Below, piece by piece: positions 22,152-30,261 of a stretch of 33,885 nucleotides of DNA; the stretch's first letter is position 1; each line of letters opens with the position of its first letter. The DNA is from an uncultured Lachnospiraceae bacterium (GTDB taxonomy: Bacteria > Bacillota > Clostridia > Lachnospirales > Lachnospiraceae): assembly GCA_910588535.1 (NCBI GenBank), contig CAJUOO010000034.1, positions 1 through 33,885 of the forward strand, read 5' to 3'. The notes under the pieces are model-generated. The model saw only the letters and a program-made list of their open reading frames with translations, did not search any database and was not told where the DNA came from. The translations under genes and the position numbers were made by a program.

Positions 22152-22161
22152 AAATAACTCC

Positions 22162-22187
22162 TGCTTAGACAGGCAAGCGACCTTCCC
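22162..22187 (-). repeat. hairpin/CAGGAG repeat before the DHHW gene
   Basis: On the minus strand TTGCCTGTCTAAGCAGGAG forms CCTG/CAGG with the Shine-Dalgarno at its 3' edge. It is related to the repeats near 7975 and 16105, but shorter. Confidence 0.4.
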
Positions 22188-22213
22188 TTAGAAGACAGTT
22201 CTTCCCGTCAAGC

Positions 22214-23548
22214 TTAAAATCTAAAATATAAAAATGGATTATAGGAAGAATCCACCAAATAAGCAACCACCAAAAGGAAGAGAAACAGATAATAACCCCA
22301 GCAATTCCTAAGCTTTTTCTGAAAGCCCTCCCAAAGTCCCACAGAGGCAGGAATCATCAATAACAGCAGCACTCCATTTTGCAAAATCAGATAGAGTGCC
22401 TCTCTGCCGCAAAATCCAGCGTGGTTTAAAAACAACATAGCGCCGAGATAAGCAAATCCTCTCTCCCACTGATCGAAAGCGAACAGCACCCAGCCAAACA
22501 GCACGGCAGTCATGGTGTACAAATGACCAACCCACTTTGGAGTCTTTGAAAGATATTTTAATAAAAAGCATTTTTCAATAATTAAGAGCACTCCATAATA
22601 AACGCCCCAAAATAGAAAATTAAGCCCTGCTCCATGCCAGATCCCCGTGAGAAGCCAAACGATAAAAATATTTCTTATCTGAATAGCTAGCCCCCGCCTA
22701 TTTCCCCCCAGTGGTATATAGACGTATTCTCGGAACCATGTTCCAAGCGTGATATGCCACCTTCTCCAGAACTCTGTTATGCTTTTGGAGCGATAAGGAT
22801 AATGAAAATTATCCGGGAACCGAAAACCAAACATACACCCAAGACCCTGTGCCATATCCGAATAACCTGAAAAATCAAAATAAATCTGAAGGGCATATGC
22901 TATAATACCAAGCCACGCCATCACAAAGGAAAGCTCCTTTGCAGGCATACTGCTGATGGTCTCCCACAAAAGCCCAATGTTATTGGCATACAATACCTTT
23001 TTTCCAAGTCCTGTGAGAAACAGCCGTATTCCCTCTGCAAAGTTCCCCACTGTCTCCCTTCTGTCCTGAAGCTCTTTTGCAACCTGTTTGTACTGCACAA
23101 TCGGCCCTGCAATTAGCTGTGGGAACATCGACACATACGCGCCAAAGGAGAGCAGATTTTTCTGCACTTTTGCATCTCCTCTGTAGATATCAATGGTATA
23201 AGACATGGTCTGAAATGTATAGAAGGAAATCCCAATTGGCAGCGGAAAAAGCCCTGTGTACTTAAATATCGACAGAAGTGACAGATTGATCACCATCGAG
23301 GATGCAACCGCTGCTCTCGCTTTCCCCATCTCTCCCCGGTTCTTAAAAAAATCAACAAGGCGACCATGTATATAATCCACCCACGTGGAGAAAAGCATCA
23401 GCACTATATAGACTGGTTCTCCCCACGCATAAAAAATCAAGCTGACCAAAAACAATACCACATTTTTTGCTTTTCTTGGCACAATAAAATAAAGTGCAAG
23501 CGTCAGCGGCAAAAAACGGAACAAAAACAGCAGACTGCTGAATACCAT
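22214..23548 (-). CDS. MBOAT family O-acyltransferase (AlgI/DltB-like)
   Basis: 444 aa, about ten or more membrane helices. Membrane-bound O-acyltransferases pass acetyl groups from a cytoplasmic donor across the membrane. The signature regions are RRWHITLGTWFREYVYIPLG and LLTGIWHGAGLNFLFWG, the second with the conserved catalytic His. The N-terminus (MVFSSLLFLFRFLPLTLALY) is typical of the AlgI branch. The next gene encodes its DHHW partner and the preceding one a DUF4358 lipoprotein, so it belongs to a wall-polysaccharide O-acetylation system. GAGGG lies 4 nt before the ATG. Confidence 0.95.
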   Translation of the reverse strand: MVFSSLLFLFRFLPLTLALYFIVPRKAKNVVLFLVSLIFYAWGEPVYIVLMLFSTWVDYIHGRLVDFFKNRGEMGKARAAVASSMVINLSLLSIFKYTGLFPLPIGISFYTFQTMSYTIDIYRGDAKVQKNLLSFGAYVSMFPQLIAGPIVQYKQVAKELQDRRETVGNFAEGIRLFLTGLGKKVLYANNIGLLWETISSMPAKELSFVMAWLGIIAYALQIYFDFSGYSDMAQGLGCMFGFRFPDNFHYPYRSKSITEFWRRWHITLGTWFREYVYIPLGGNRRGLAIQIRNIFIVWLLTGIWHGAGLNFLFWGVYYGVLLIIEKCFLLKYLSKTPKWVGHLYTMTAVLFGWVLFAFDQWERGFAYLGAMLFLNHAGFCGREALYLILQNGVLLLLMIPASVGLWEGFQKKLRNCWGYYLFLFLLVVAYLVDSSYNPFLYFRF

Positions 23549-23572
23549 AATACCCTCTATCTATCGCTGTTC

Positions 23573-24175
23573 TTATTTAAATTGTTCCTGAATGGCATCA
23601 ACTGCTAATTGATTGGACTCTTGATACTTCTTCAGCAGCTCATCCTCATCCAACATATCATTCTCAACATGTCCAAGCTGTACAAAAAATACATAATCTC
23701 CCTCGCGCACCACTTGAGAAGCCTGTATCTTAGGTATATTCATTGGATACTGCAAGGTATCATTAAGCAAATATTCCCTGTATTCTGTAAGTTTTTGTTC
23801 TACTGCGTCCGCCTGTCCCTCTTTTGCCTTAATCGCAACAAAGGTATCCACATGCACGCTCATCATAGAAATCTCTGCGATTGCCTCCTCATACATATCC
23901 TCTGAGATCCCATATATATTCGAGATATACTCAGCATCCTGCTGCATCTCTGGAACATACATATCACCATAGACTGCCTTCACAGCCTCATGAACATCAG
24001 AAAGCGCCACCTCTTTCGCCTGAGTGCTTTCCTGAGTGCTCTCATTCGACGGATTTTTACTGCCACATGCCGTGAGCATACCTGTCGCCACCACTGCTAC
24101 CGCAAAAATCAGCAAGCCTTTTTTTACGAACCCCTTCCCTGTGGAAGACCTACCTACAAAAAACGATTTTACCAT
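23573..24175 (-). CDS. DUF4358 lipoprotein
   Basis: 200 aa. A basic N-terminus and hydrophobic stretch end in a lipobox LTAC with the lipidated Cys37, so it is anchored to the outer face of the membrane. A Ser/Thr/Gln-rich linker follows, then a DUF4358 domain from about residue 55 (YGDMYVPEMQQDAEYISNIY). The family is common in Lachnospiraceae next to MBOAT and DHHW genes, as here; its role is unknown. The start at 24175 follows GAGGAAATCAGA; a longer frame from 24214 is less likely. It is first in the operon. Confidence 0.85.
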   Translation of the reverse strand: MVKSFFVGRSSTGKGFVKKGLLIFAVAVVATGMLTACGSKNPSNESTQESTQAKEVALSDVHEAVKAVYGDMYVPEMQQDAEYISNIYGISEDMYEEAIAEISMMSVHVDTFVAIKAKEGQADAVEQKLTEYREYLLNDTLQYPMNIPKIQASQVVREGDYVFFVQLGHVENDMLDEDELLKKYQESNQLAVDAIQEQFK

Positions 24176-24272
24176 TCTGATTTCCTCACTTCCTTCTTTG
24201 TAAAGCAGAACCATCTATTCTACTTTACTCCTTATATGAACACAATTCATTATATCATTGCATCCAAATGCT

Positions 24273-24301
24273 ATTGTACTGTATTTTTATATTATTTACA
24301 A
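24273..24301 (-). promoter_or_regulatory. promoter of the DUF4358-MBOAT-DHHW operon
   Basis: Minus-strand TTGTAA, 17-bp spacer and TACAAT. A second -10-like GATATAATG lies 25 bp downstream. Confidence 0.5.
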
Positions 24302-24371
24302 CCATAAGCGAAAACTTTCACGTTTTTGTTAGAAATAATTAATACTCTTTTAACACTTCTGAAGAGATCTC

Positions 24372-25853
24372 TCACTCCTTTGCATCAAGTTCAAACCAAA
24401 ACATGCTCCCTTGTCCCATCTGGCTTTCTGCCCCAAACCTTGCACCGTGTAGCTGCAAGATGTTTTTTACTATGGACAGCCCAAGCCCCGTTCCTGTGAT
24501 CACCCTTTTATGATATCGGTCCACCTTATAATAGCGCTCCCATATATGAGAAAGCTCCTCTTGTGGTATTCCCTCGCCAGTATCCGAAATCTCAATACGC
24601 ACCCTGCCATCTACACAACATTGTCTCACCGTTACACACTTTTCCTCTCCTGAATAATTGACTGCGTTGCCAATTAGATTGTAAAGCACCTGACAGAGCT
24701 TTTCGTCATCTGCAAAAACCTTAACCTGCTCTTGATACAAAAAAATAATCTGGTACCCTTTAGCCTTTAAAAGCCTTGTAAGCCGATCCACTGTCTGATA
24801 TATGCTGTCCGTCAGGCAAAATTCTCTTTTTGAGAGTGTCAAGACCCCTGCATAGAGCTTTGACAGATCTAACATATCACTTACAAGAAGGGAAAGATGA
24901 TTCGCCTCGTCAATGATCACCTGCAGATTTTCCTCTGTGTTCTCTCCCGGTAGATCACGCATCATCTCCCCACAGGCTATAATCAAAGTAAGGGGCGTGC
25001 GAAGATCATGTGAGACATTAGCAAGCAGCTCTTTCTGAAATCGCTCTGTCTTTCCAAGCTCCGACGCAGCATAATTCAGCGTCTCTGACAGTTCTTCTAT
25101 CTCCTTATAACCTCCCGCATCAAAGACTGCCTGATAATTTGCCTTTGCAAGTTCCTTTGCCGACTGATTCACCCTGATAACTGGCAAGCTTATGCCCCTC
25201 GCCAGAATCCATGCTATCCCAAAGGACAAGACAACCATAATAATAGAAACAAACAAAAGCTGTATCCGCAAAGTATGCACTGTCGCATCCACAGGAGTCA
25301 GCACCGCCTCAAGTATATAAACTCGCTCTCCTCCTACCATGGAGACGACTTTCACCCACGCCATCACCTCCTCCGTTCGCCGCGGTTTTGCCATATCTTT
25401 CTTAAAAGAAAATCTATCTAATCCTTCCAGCCTTGGCAAAGAATCCTCAATCCTCATCTCTTTTCTGTACTCCCCGCCATTTTCCTTTGCTCTCTCGTAC
25501 CAATATCTAAATTCCGCCGCATATCGAAATCGCGCAGGCATGCTTTCTGCGCAATATAGTGTTTGTCCCTTCCCGTCAAACACCAACACAGAAAGATTAT
25601 ACTTTCTTGCCACCGCCTCCACTATCTGTTCGTATTCCTCCTCGCCACTATAGGCAATCAGACGACTTATAGCACTTTTGAGCTCGCCTTTTTTCACCTG
25701 CTTATAAAAACGATAAAGATATACGGTCTGAAGCAGCCAGAGCATAACAAGAAGCAGAACGGCAAAGATAAGAAAGCTTACAAATACCTTCCACTTTATG
25801 CTAACCGTTCTGCATCCATTCTTCCTATCCTTATGCCTCTTCCTATGCTTCAA
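24372..25853 (-). CDS. sensor histidine kinase
   Basis: 493 aa. A first membrane helix (about 20-48), an extracytoplasmic sensor region of about 145 residues, a second helix (about 197-218), HAMP, a HisKA domain with the phospho-acceptor His282 in ANVSHDLRTPL, and an ATPase domain with IGNAVNYSG, ISDTGEGIPQEEL and TGTGLGLSIVKNIL. It is an orthodox membrane kinase; the stimulus is unknown. Its start overlaps the end of the response regulator gene by 11 bp, so the two form one operon and a cognate pair. Confidence 0.95.
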   Translation of the reverse strand: MKHRKRHKDRKNGCRTVSIKWKVFVSFLIFAVLLLVMLWLLQTVYLYRFYKQVKKGELKSAISRLIAYSGEEEYEQIVEAVARKYNLSVLVFDGKGQTLYCAESMPARFRYAAEFRYWYERAKENGGEYRKEMRIEDSLPRLEGLDRFSFKKDMAKPRRTEEVMAWVKVVSMVGGERVYILEAVLTPVDATVHTLRIQLLFVSIIMVVLSFGIAWILARGISLPVIRVNQSAKELAKANYQAVFDAGGYKEIEELSETLNYAASELGKTERFQKELLANVSHDLRTPLTLIIACGEMMRDLPGENTEENLQVIIDEANHLSLLVSDMLDLSKLYAGVLTLSKREFCLTDSIYQTVDRLTRLLKAKGYQIIFLYQEQVKVFADDEKLCQVLYNLIGNAVNYSGEEKCVTVRQCCVDGRVRIEISDTGEGIPQEELSHIWERYYKVDRYHKRVITGTGLGLSIVKNILQLHGARFGAESQMGQGSMFWFELDAKE

Positions 25854-26508
25854 AACGGTACCCCACTCCTCTCACAGTCACCAGATATTTTCTGTACTCG
25901 CCCAGATTGCCTCTCAAAAGCTTGACATGTGTGTCAAGGGTTCGGTCATCCTGACAATTTTCATAGCCCCACACCTCAGCCATCAGCCTCTCCCTCGTCA
26001 CCACTGCACCCCTGTTTCTCACCAGATAAAACAATAGTCCATATTCCTTTGGCGTCATCTCTGGCTTTCTCCCATCCACAAACACCTCATGACTTTTAAA
26101 ATTCACCAAAAGTCCCTCTCTCTGGTAAAGTTCTCCCTCCTGATAGCCCTTGGTTCGATTCAGCACTGCCCTGACGCGCAGCATTAGTTCCTTGGGAGAG
26201 AACGGCTTCGTCACATAATCATCTGCCCCCAGTTCAAGCCCGCGGATTCTATCATATGCTTCCCCGCGCGCGGAGAGCATAATCACTGGAAGCTGTCTGT
26301 ACTTACGTATCTTTTGACATGTATAAAAACCATCCAGCCCCGGCATCATCACATCCAGAATCACAATATCATAATGATTCAGACTGCACAATCTGACCGC
26401 CTCCTCGCCATCCTTTGCCTCCGTGATCTTATAACCCTCAAACCGGGCATATTTCCCGATAATATCTCGTATTCCCTTTTCATCATCCACAATCAGAATA
26501 TGTTCCAT
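25843..26508 (-). CDS. OmpR/PhoB-family response regulator
   Basis: 221 aa. The receiver domain has the acidic pair D8-D9 in LIVDDE, phospho-acceptor Asp52 in LDVMMPGLDG, and Lys101 in YVTKPF. A winged-helix DNA-binding domain follows (MTPKEYGLLFYLVRNRG; DTHVKLLRGNLGEYRKYLVTVRGVGYRF). The kinase gene follows immediately with overlap. It is divergent from the CheY/CheX-like pair; the 169-bp gap between them must hold both promoters. The start codon has GGAAGG close upstream. Confidence 0.95.
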   Translation of the reverse strand: MEHILIVDDEKGIRDIIGKYARFEGYKITEAKDGEEAVRLCSLNHYDIVILDVMMPGLDGFYTCQKIRKYRQLPVIMLSARGEAYDRIRGLELGADDYVTKPFSPKELMLRVRAVLNRTKGYQEGELYQREGLLVNFKSHEVFVDGRKPEMTPKEYGLLFYLVRNRGAVVTRERLMAEVWGYENCQDDRTLDTHVKLLRGNLGEYRKYLVTVRGVGYRFEA

Positions 26509-26677
26509 CCATCCATTCCTTCCATCTCTGTGCCCGGATTACAAGAAATGTAAAAAATTCCTTGTATTTTATGTGCAAATCAGTTAGAATATATATAGTA
26601 TTTGTAAATATAGTATCGTATTTGCGAAATTAAAACAAGTATTTCATCCTTAAAAATGTAATGAAAGGAGCTTTTTT

Positions 26678-27043
26678 ATGGATTGCCAAAATGTGAAAGT
26701 ACTAATTGCAGATGACTCACTGCTTGCCAGAAAGAAACTTAGAGATTGTTTAGTTTCTCTGGGATGTGTTAATATTATTGAGGCACAAGATGGAGAAGAG
26801 GCATATGACCAGTACATCAAAGAGCAGCCAGATCTGGTTTTTATGGATATTGTAATGCCCAAAAAATTTGGAACAGACGCCGTTAGAGAGATAATTGCCG
26901 AATATCCTGACGCAACTATTATTATGTTATCTTCCGTTGGCACAAAAAAATATGTTGAGGACTCTTTAAAGGCAGGTGCACAGGATTTTATTCCCAAGCC
27001 ATTCACATCTTCTCAGGTATCCTCAATACTAGAACGCTTTTAG
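26678..27043 (+). CDS. CheY-like single-domain response regulator
   Basis: 121 aa, just a receiver domain: D12-D13 (LIADDS), phospho-acceptor Asp57 (FMDIVMP), Thr/Ser at MLSS and Lys107 (IPKPF). It has no output domain, so it acts by binding a partner. The likely partner is the CheX-like protein 56 bp downstream on the same strand. AAAGGAGC precedes the ATG. No flagellar or chemoreceptor genes are present here, so the pair may serve another phospho-relay. Confidence 0.93.
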   Translation: MDCQNVKVLIADDSLLARKKLRDCLVSLGCVNIIEAQDGEEAYDQYIKEQPDLVFMDIVMPKKFGTDAVREIIAEYPDATIIMLSSVGTKKYVEDSLKAGAQDFIPKPFTSSQVSSILERF

Positions 27044-27099
27044 CCAATTATAATAATTTAATATCGTTATTATAATAGGAAAAAAGGAGGAAATTAACG

Positions 27100-27981
27100 A
27101 TGCTTACACAATTTTTTGGAAATTATCTGCTGGAAAAAAATATTATCGACTCTGACCAGCTACTTAAGGCATTGAGCCACAAGCATGACACGAATCAATC
27201 TCTGGATTCTCTCGCTCTCTCCTCCGGCTATATGACGCAGGATGAGATTGAGGATGTACATAATATGCAGACGGTCAAAGATGAGGAATTTGTTCGTCTC
27301 GCCCTTCATATGGGATATTTGACCATCAGCCAAGCGTCTGAGCTTGAGGAGGCACAGCATTTTGGCTATCTGCTGCTAGGACGTGCCATCATTGAATTGG
27401 GTTACAGCACACAGGAGGAGATGTCTAAGATCATTGCAGATTATGAATTTGACTATCAGCTCTCCTTCTCGAACTGCTTAAACTTTGACAATGAAAAAAT
27501 TGAAGAGATTGTGCAAAACTATTATCAATTTGCGGAGGATGATGCTGTCAATCCGGCAAAGGAATATGCTATTTTATTAATTCATAACTTAATTCGCTTT
27601 ATTGGAGATGATTTCCGCCTGTCAGGCAGGTTGGATAAGCTTCCCGATCTTCCTGATATGCAAGAAGCAACACAGGGAATATCAGGAGCACTCACAGGAG
27701 AGACAGCGATCATTGGCTACAAAAACTTTCTTGAGCTATTCTCCAACCGCTATTCTTGTGAGGCGCTTGGCAATGAAGAGGAATATATTGTCGCTGCTCT
27801 TCAGGATTTCCTGAATCTACACAACGGCTTATTCTGTGTCAATCTCTCATCCAAGCATGATATCGAGATCGAGCTGTCTCCCACAGATATGCAGAGTATC
27901 AAGGCAGAAGATGTTTCCTATAAGTATATCCTTCCGGTTGAATTTACCTTTGGTACCATTTATCTCTGCTTTACCATATAA
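27100..27981 (+). CDS. CheX-like phosphatase domain with N-terminal helical repeat
   Basis: 293 aa. The N-terminal part has two or three helical units like those of MshEN/GspE-N (FGNYLLEKNIIDSDQLLKAL at 6-25; similar units near 65-85 and 90-115), a fold that in some proteins binds cyclic di-GMP. The C-terminal part, about 145-293, looks like CheC/CheX phosphatases: EYIVAALQDFLNLHNGLF at 228-245 with the conserved Asn-Gly. CheX-type proteins dephosphorylate CheY. Together with the preceding CheY-like gene it suggests a self-contained signalling pair. A strong AAAGGAGGAAA site precedes the ATG; a terminator follows. Confidence 0.72.
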   Translation: MLTQFFGNYLLEKNIIDSDQLLKALSHKHDTNQSLDSLALSSGYMTQDEIEDVHNMQTVKDEEFVRLALHMGYLTISQASELEEAQHFGYLLLGRAIIELGYSTQEEMSKIIADYEFDYQLSFSNCLNFDNEKIEEIVQNYYQFAEDDAVNPAKEYAILLIHNLIRFIGDDFRLSGRLDKLPDLPDMQEATQGISGALTGETAIIGYKNFLELFSNRYSCEALGNEEEYIVAALQDFLNLHNGLFCVNLSSKHDIEIELSPTDMQSIKAEDVSYKYILPVEFTFGTIYLCFTI

Positions 27982-28065
27982 TATTAGATGTTGTATTGTG
28001 ACAGCAACTAAATTTTCTAAGAAAAAAGTGCTTATTCATATGTACAAGACACTAGATGGATTTAT

Positions 28066-28101
28066 AAAAACGGCATAGCTTGTGGGCTATGCCGTTTTTT
28101 T
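28066..28101 (+). terminator. terminator of the CheY/CheX-like operon
   Basis: AAAAACGGCATAGC, a short loop and GCTATGCCG followed by TTTTTTT, about 85 bp after the stop. The A-run on the other side makes it usable also for the convergent small membrane protein gene, which ends at 28107. Confidence 0.92.
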
Positions 28102-28106
28102 ACCAA

Positions 28107-28517
28107 CTATCTGCTCTGGGAAGTAATTATTTTCTTCTTTTTTTCCTTGCAAACACTAATTACTGTGTTGCCAATACAGAATAAAACAAAAAGACTTGTA
28201 AAATTAATCCAGATATCTCTGTATGCTGTTCTTGCTAATTCTTCCCTTAACCCGCTAAACCAGACATATGCAAATACCAATAATTGAGATGGTACATATG
28301 CAGCAAAATATCTTACTATCAATGGCTTAACCGGCAGATTCGTACACAGATAAAATGCTATCATACCAATAAAAAGAATAATAGCCCTATCTAATTCATG
28401 CCAATTACCACTTGGGTCTTCATAAATACCATTAGCAAGATATAACACACTATTTAACAAAGTTATTATCGTATATATCATTGAATACATTGACACTATA
28501 CTTATCCATTTCTTCAT
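28107..28517 (-). CDS. small four-helix membrane protein
   Basis: 136 aa with four hydrophobic segments (about 5-28, 44-62, 68-90, 105-127) and a basic tail ending KKKKIITSQSR. It resembles small DUF membrane proteins of Firmicutes (DUF6608/DUF3021-like), but I do not recognise the family firmly. GGAGGAG lies about 9 nt before the ATG at 28517. It follows a TetR-type gene with an 83-bp gap and is probably controlled by it. Confidence 0.7.
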   Translation of the reverse strand: MKKWISIVSMYSMIYTIITLLNSVLYLANGIYEDPSGNWHELDRAIILFIGMIAFYLCTNLPVKPLIVRYFAAYVPSQLLVFAYVWFSGLREELARTAYRDIWINFTSLFVLFCIGNTVISVCKEKKKKIITSQSR

Positions 28518-28544
28518 ATTTCTTTCTCCTCCATTTCTGACCAT

Positions 28545-28582
28545 TCGCCCTATCTACTGCTTATGCAGATGCAACTATTCTA
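28545..28582 (-). repeat. hairpin/AGATAGGG repeat between the TetR gene and the membrane protein gene
   Basis: On the minus strand CATCTGCATAAGCAGTAGATA followed by GGG is a relative of the repeat before dinG (CTGC/GCAG stem, then AGATRGG). The real ribosome binding site of the next gene lies further downstream. Confidence 0.4.
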
Positions 28583-28600
28583 CACTCCATATCCAACAAT

Positions 28601-29185
28601 CTACTTCTTCTCCCCTGCATCATTCTTAATTTCTTTTAATACCCCTGTAAATACCTGCACGATCATCTTATTTATCTCTTCTGTGGTAAATACACACATA
28701 TTTGTTGCACAAAGCACTGCTATGCCATGTGTGTAGATCCACAAATGACGATATAGCTGCTCTGCTTTGTCCTCAGACAGATGGTATCCATTCTGCACAG
28801 ACAGTAAAATCTCCTTATAATTATCATCTATCACAGGCATCACATTGACAACTGCCGGGGGCTGCTTTTGCTCTGACATAAAAAGTAATTGAAATAATTT
28901 AGGCTCTTGAACCGCAAAAAGGATATACTGTGTACCCACACCTTTAAATGCTAATTCTTGTTCTAAACCTTTCTTGACATATGTAGCATAAAGTAATTTT
29001 GTCTGTTTCCTTACCTCTGCATGCACTTCCTCCATATTCTGAAATATCGTGAAAATAGGTCTTGCTGAGCTGCCTAATTTAGCACCCAATGCTCTGGCAG
29101 ACAACGCCTCCAGTCCATTTTCTCTCACAATATCCAGTCCAGCTTGAATAATTTCATCCCGTGAAAATTTTGCTTTCGGTGGCAT
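28601..29185 (-). CDS. TetR family transcriptional regulator
   Basis: 194 aa. The N-terminal helix-turn-helix (SRDEIIQAGLDIVRENGLEALSARALGAKLG, split over residues 8-40) is typical. The variable C-terminal ligand domain contains WIYTHGIAVLCATN, common in the TetR_C branch controlling transporters or small membrane proteins. The start at 29185 follows AAAGGAGG with 7 nt spacing. A perfect TTGACA/TATAAT promoter lies upstream. Two ACATNTGT palindromes sit between its -10 and the gene, which suggests autoregulation. The small membrane protein downstream is the probable co-regulated target. Confidence 0.9.
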   Translation of the reverse strand: MPPKAKFSRDEIIQAGLDIVRENGLEALSARALGAKLGSSARPIFTIFQNMEEVHAEVRKQTKLLYATYVKKGLEQELAFKGVGTQYILFAVQEPKLFQLLFMSEQKQPPAVVNVMPVIDDNYKEILLSVQNGYHLSEDKAEQLYRHLWIYTHGIAVLCATNMCVFTTEEINKMIVQVFTGVLKEIKNDAGEKK

Positions 29186-29218
29186 ATAAAATCCTCCTTT
29201 ATCCAAATCAAAAGTTTT

Positions 29219-29276
29219 ATAACATATGTATTAAAACATCTGTTTTTATTATACGCAGAACAAGTGCCAATGTCAA
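29219..29276 (-). promoter_or_regulatory. consensus promoter with operator-like repeats before tetR-type gene
   Basis: Minus-strand TTGACA (29276-29271), 17-bp spacer and TATAAT (29253-29248). Immediately downstream are AAACAGATGTTT and ATACATATGTTA, two similar palindromes about 17 bp apart around the transcription start, as expected for a TetR dimer operator. Confidence 0.7.
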
Positions 29277-29555
29277 TAGATATGAAAGAATTATTGTCAA
29301 TGATAACCTCTAATTCTGATGCGCTGGGGTATGGATAAAATTCACCTGAAACCCAAAAAGTTTCACGATTTGTAACTACCAGCTTTCCAAGTGCGACATC
29401 TATATATGAGCTCCATCATTTGGCTTCCTTCCATAAATTCCGATTCATTGCTTTGATTATAGCACAGCCAAGTTTTTGCGTCAAACTTCGATTCATAAAA
29501 TCGCCAGTGCCCGGTTCCATCAACACGAAAGGTAAAAAGGGATGATTTTTCTGTT
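29277..29555 (-). pseudogene. gene remnants with an embedded promoter
   Basis: No intact gene. On the minus strand one frame reads DVALGKLVVTNRETFWVSGE followed by FYPYPSASELEVIIDNN, and another, upstream, reads LPFVLMEPGTGDFMNRSLTQ followed by KLGCAIIKAMNRNLWKEAK. Both have protein-like composition but no full start-to-stop context. A TTGACG, 17-bp, TATAAT promoter lies at 29456-29484. I cannot name the source genes; decay of a gene once adjacent to the Crp/Fnr regulator is the simplest reading. Confidence 0.4.
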
Positions 29556-30176
29556 CTATACTAGCTTGTAGGTCCCTTTTCCCAGCTTTATGACTGATCC
29601 GGCATCTACCCCTTGATTTAAAATTCTTTGTAGCTGTCTCGCACTACAATGAAGATGAAAGGCCGCTTGCTCAATTCCTTTTAACGTTTCATCAAAACAT
29701 TTATATTTCATGTAGGACATAACTCGTTCTGTAAGAGAAGCTGGGGCGACATCAATAGCGGTGATTGCTCCAATTTTAGATGCTAGGCTGCTACAGATAA
29801 GCTCCAAAAACTTATTATTAGAAAGCAATCGTTCTCTGTACTTTTCAATAGAAAAAGAAATGCTTGTAAGACTTTCGGCTGCCTCAGCATATATATTATT
29901 ATTTTTGGGATAAAAGATCTCCATATCTCCAAGAAAATAATCTGTAGTTCCATTTGACAGTGAATAACATGTGCCATCATCACGAATAAAATAAATATTA
30001 ATAGAACCTTGCTCCACAATCTGAAATAATAATTCACTCTGAAAAGGTGAGCATACCAATTCCCCTTTCTTATATGCAATCAGATAATACTCTATGTCTA
30101 ATGAATGAAGCACAGCACGATAGCTACTTTTTGCAATATAGTCCGCAATTTTCTGTCTCTCATATATTCTTTCCAT
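29556..30176 (-). CDS. Crp/Fnr-family transcriptional regulator
   Basis: 206 aa. An N-terminal cyclic-nucleotide-binding-like beta barrel (about 15-125; GSINIYFIRDDGTCYSLSNG, DYFLGDMEIFY) precedes a winged-helix region (about 145-206; KGIEQAAFHLHCSARQLQRI). No Fnr-type cysteine cluster is seen. The domain layout fits small Crp/Fnr regulators such as YeiL, which are not known to need cAMP. It is divergent from the MATE pump across 85 bp and is probably its regulator. Confidence 0.82.
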   Translation of the reverse strand: MERIYERQKIADYIAKSSYRAVLHSLDIEYYLIAYKKGELVCSPFQSELLFQIVEQGSINIYFIRDDGTCYSLSNGTTDYFLGDMEIFYPKNNNIYAEAAESLTSISFSIEKYRERLLSNNKFLELICSSLASKIGAITAIDVAPASLTERVMSYMKYKCFDETLKGIEQAAFHLHCSARQLQRILNQGVDAGSVIKLGKGTYKLV

Positions 30177-30261
30177 AAATCTCCCTCTAACAGGACATAT
30201 GTCTTGTTTTTTGATTCTATTTTACTTTATAATGAAAAAAATTCAAGAGAGGAAAAAAAAT

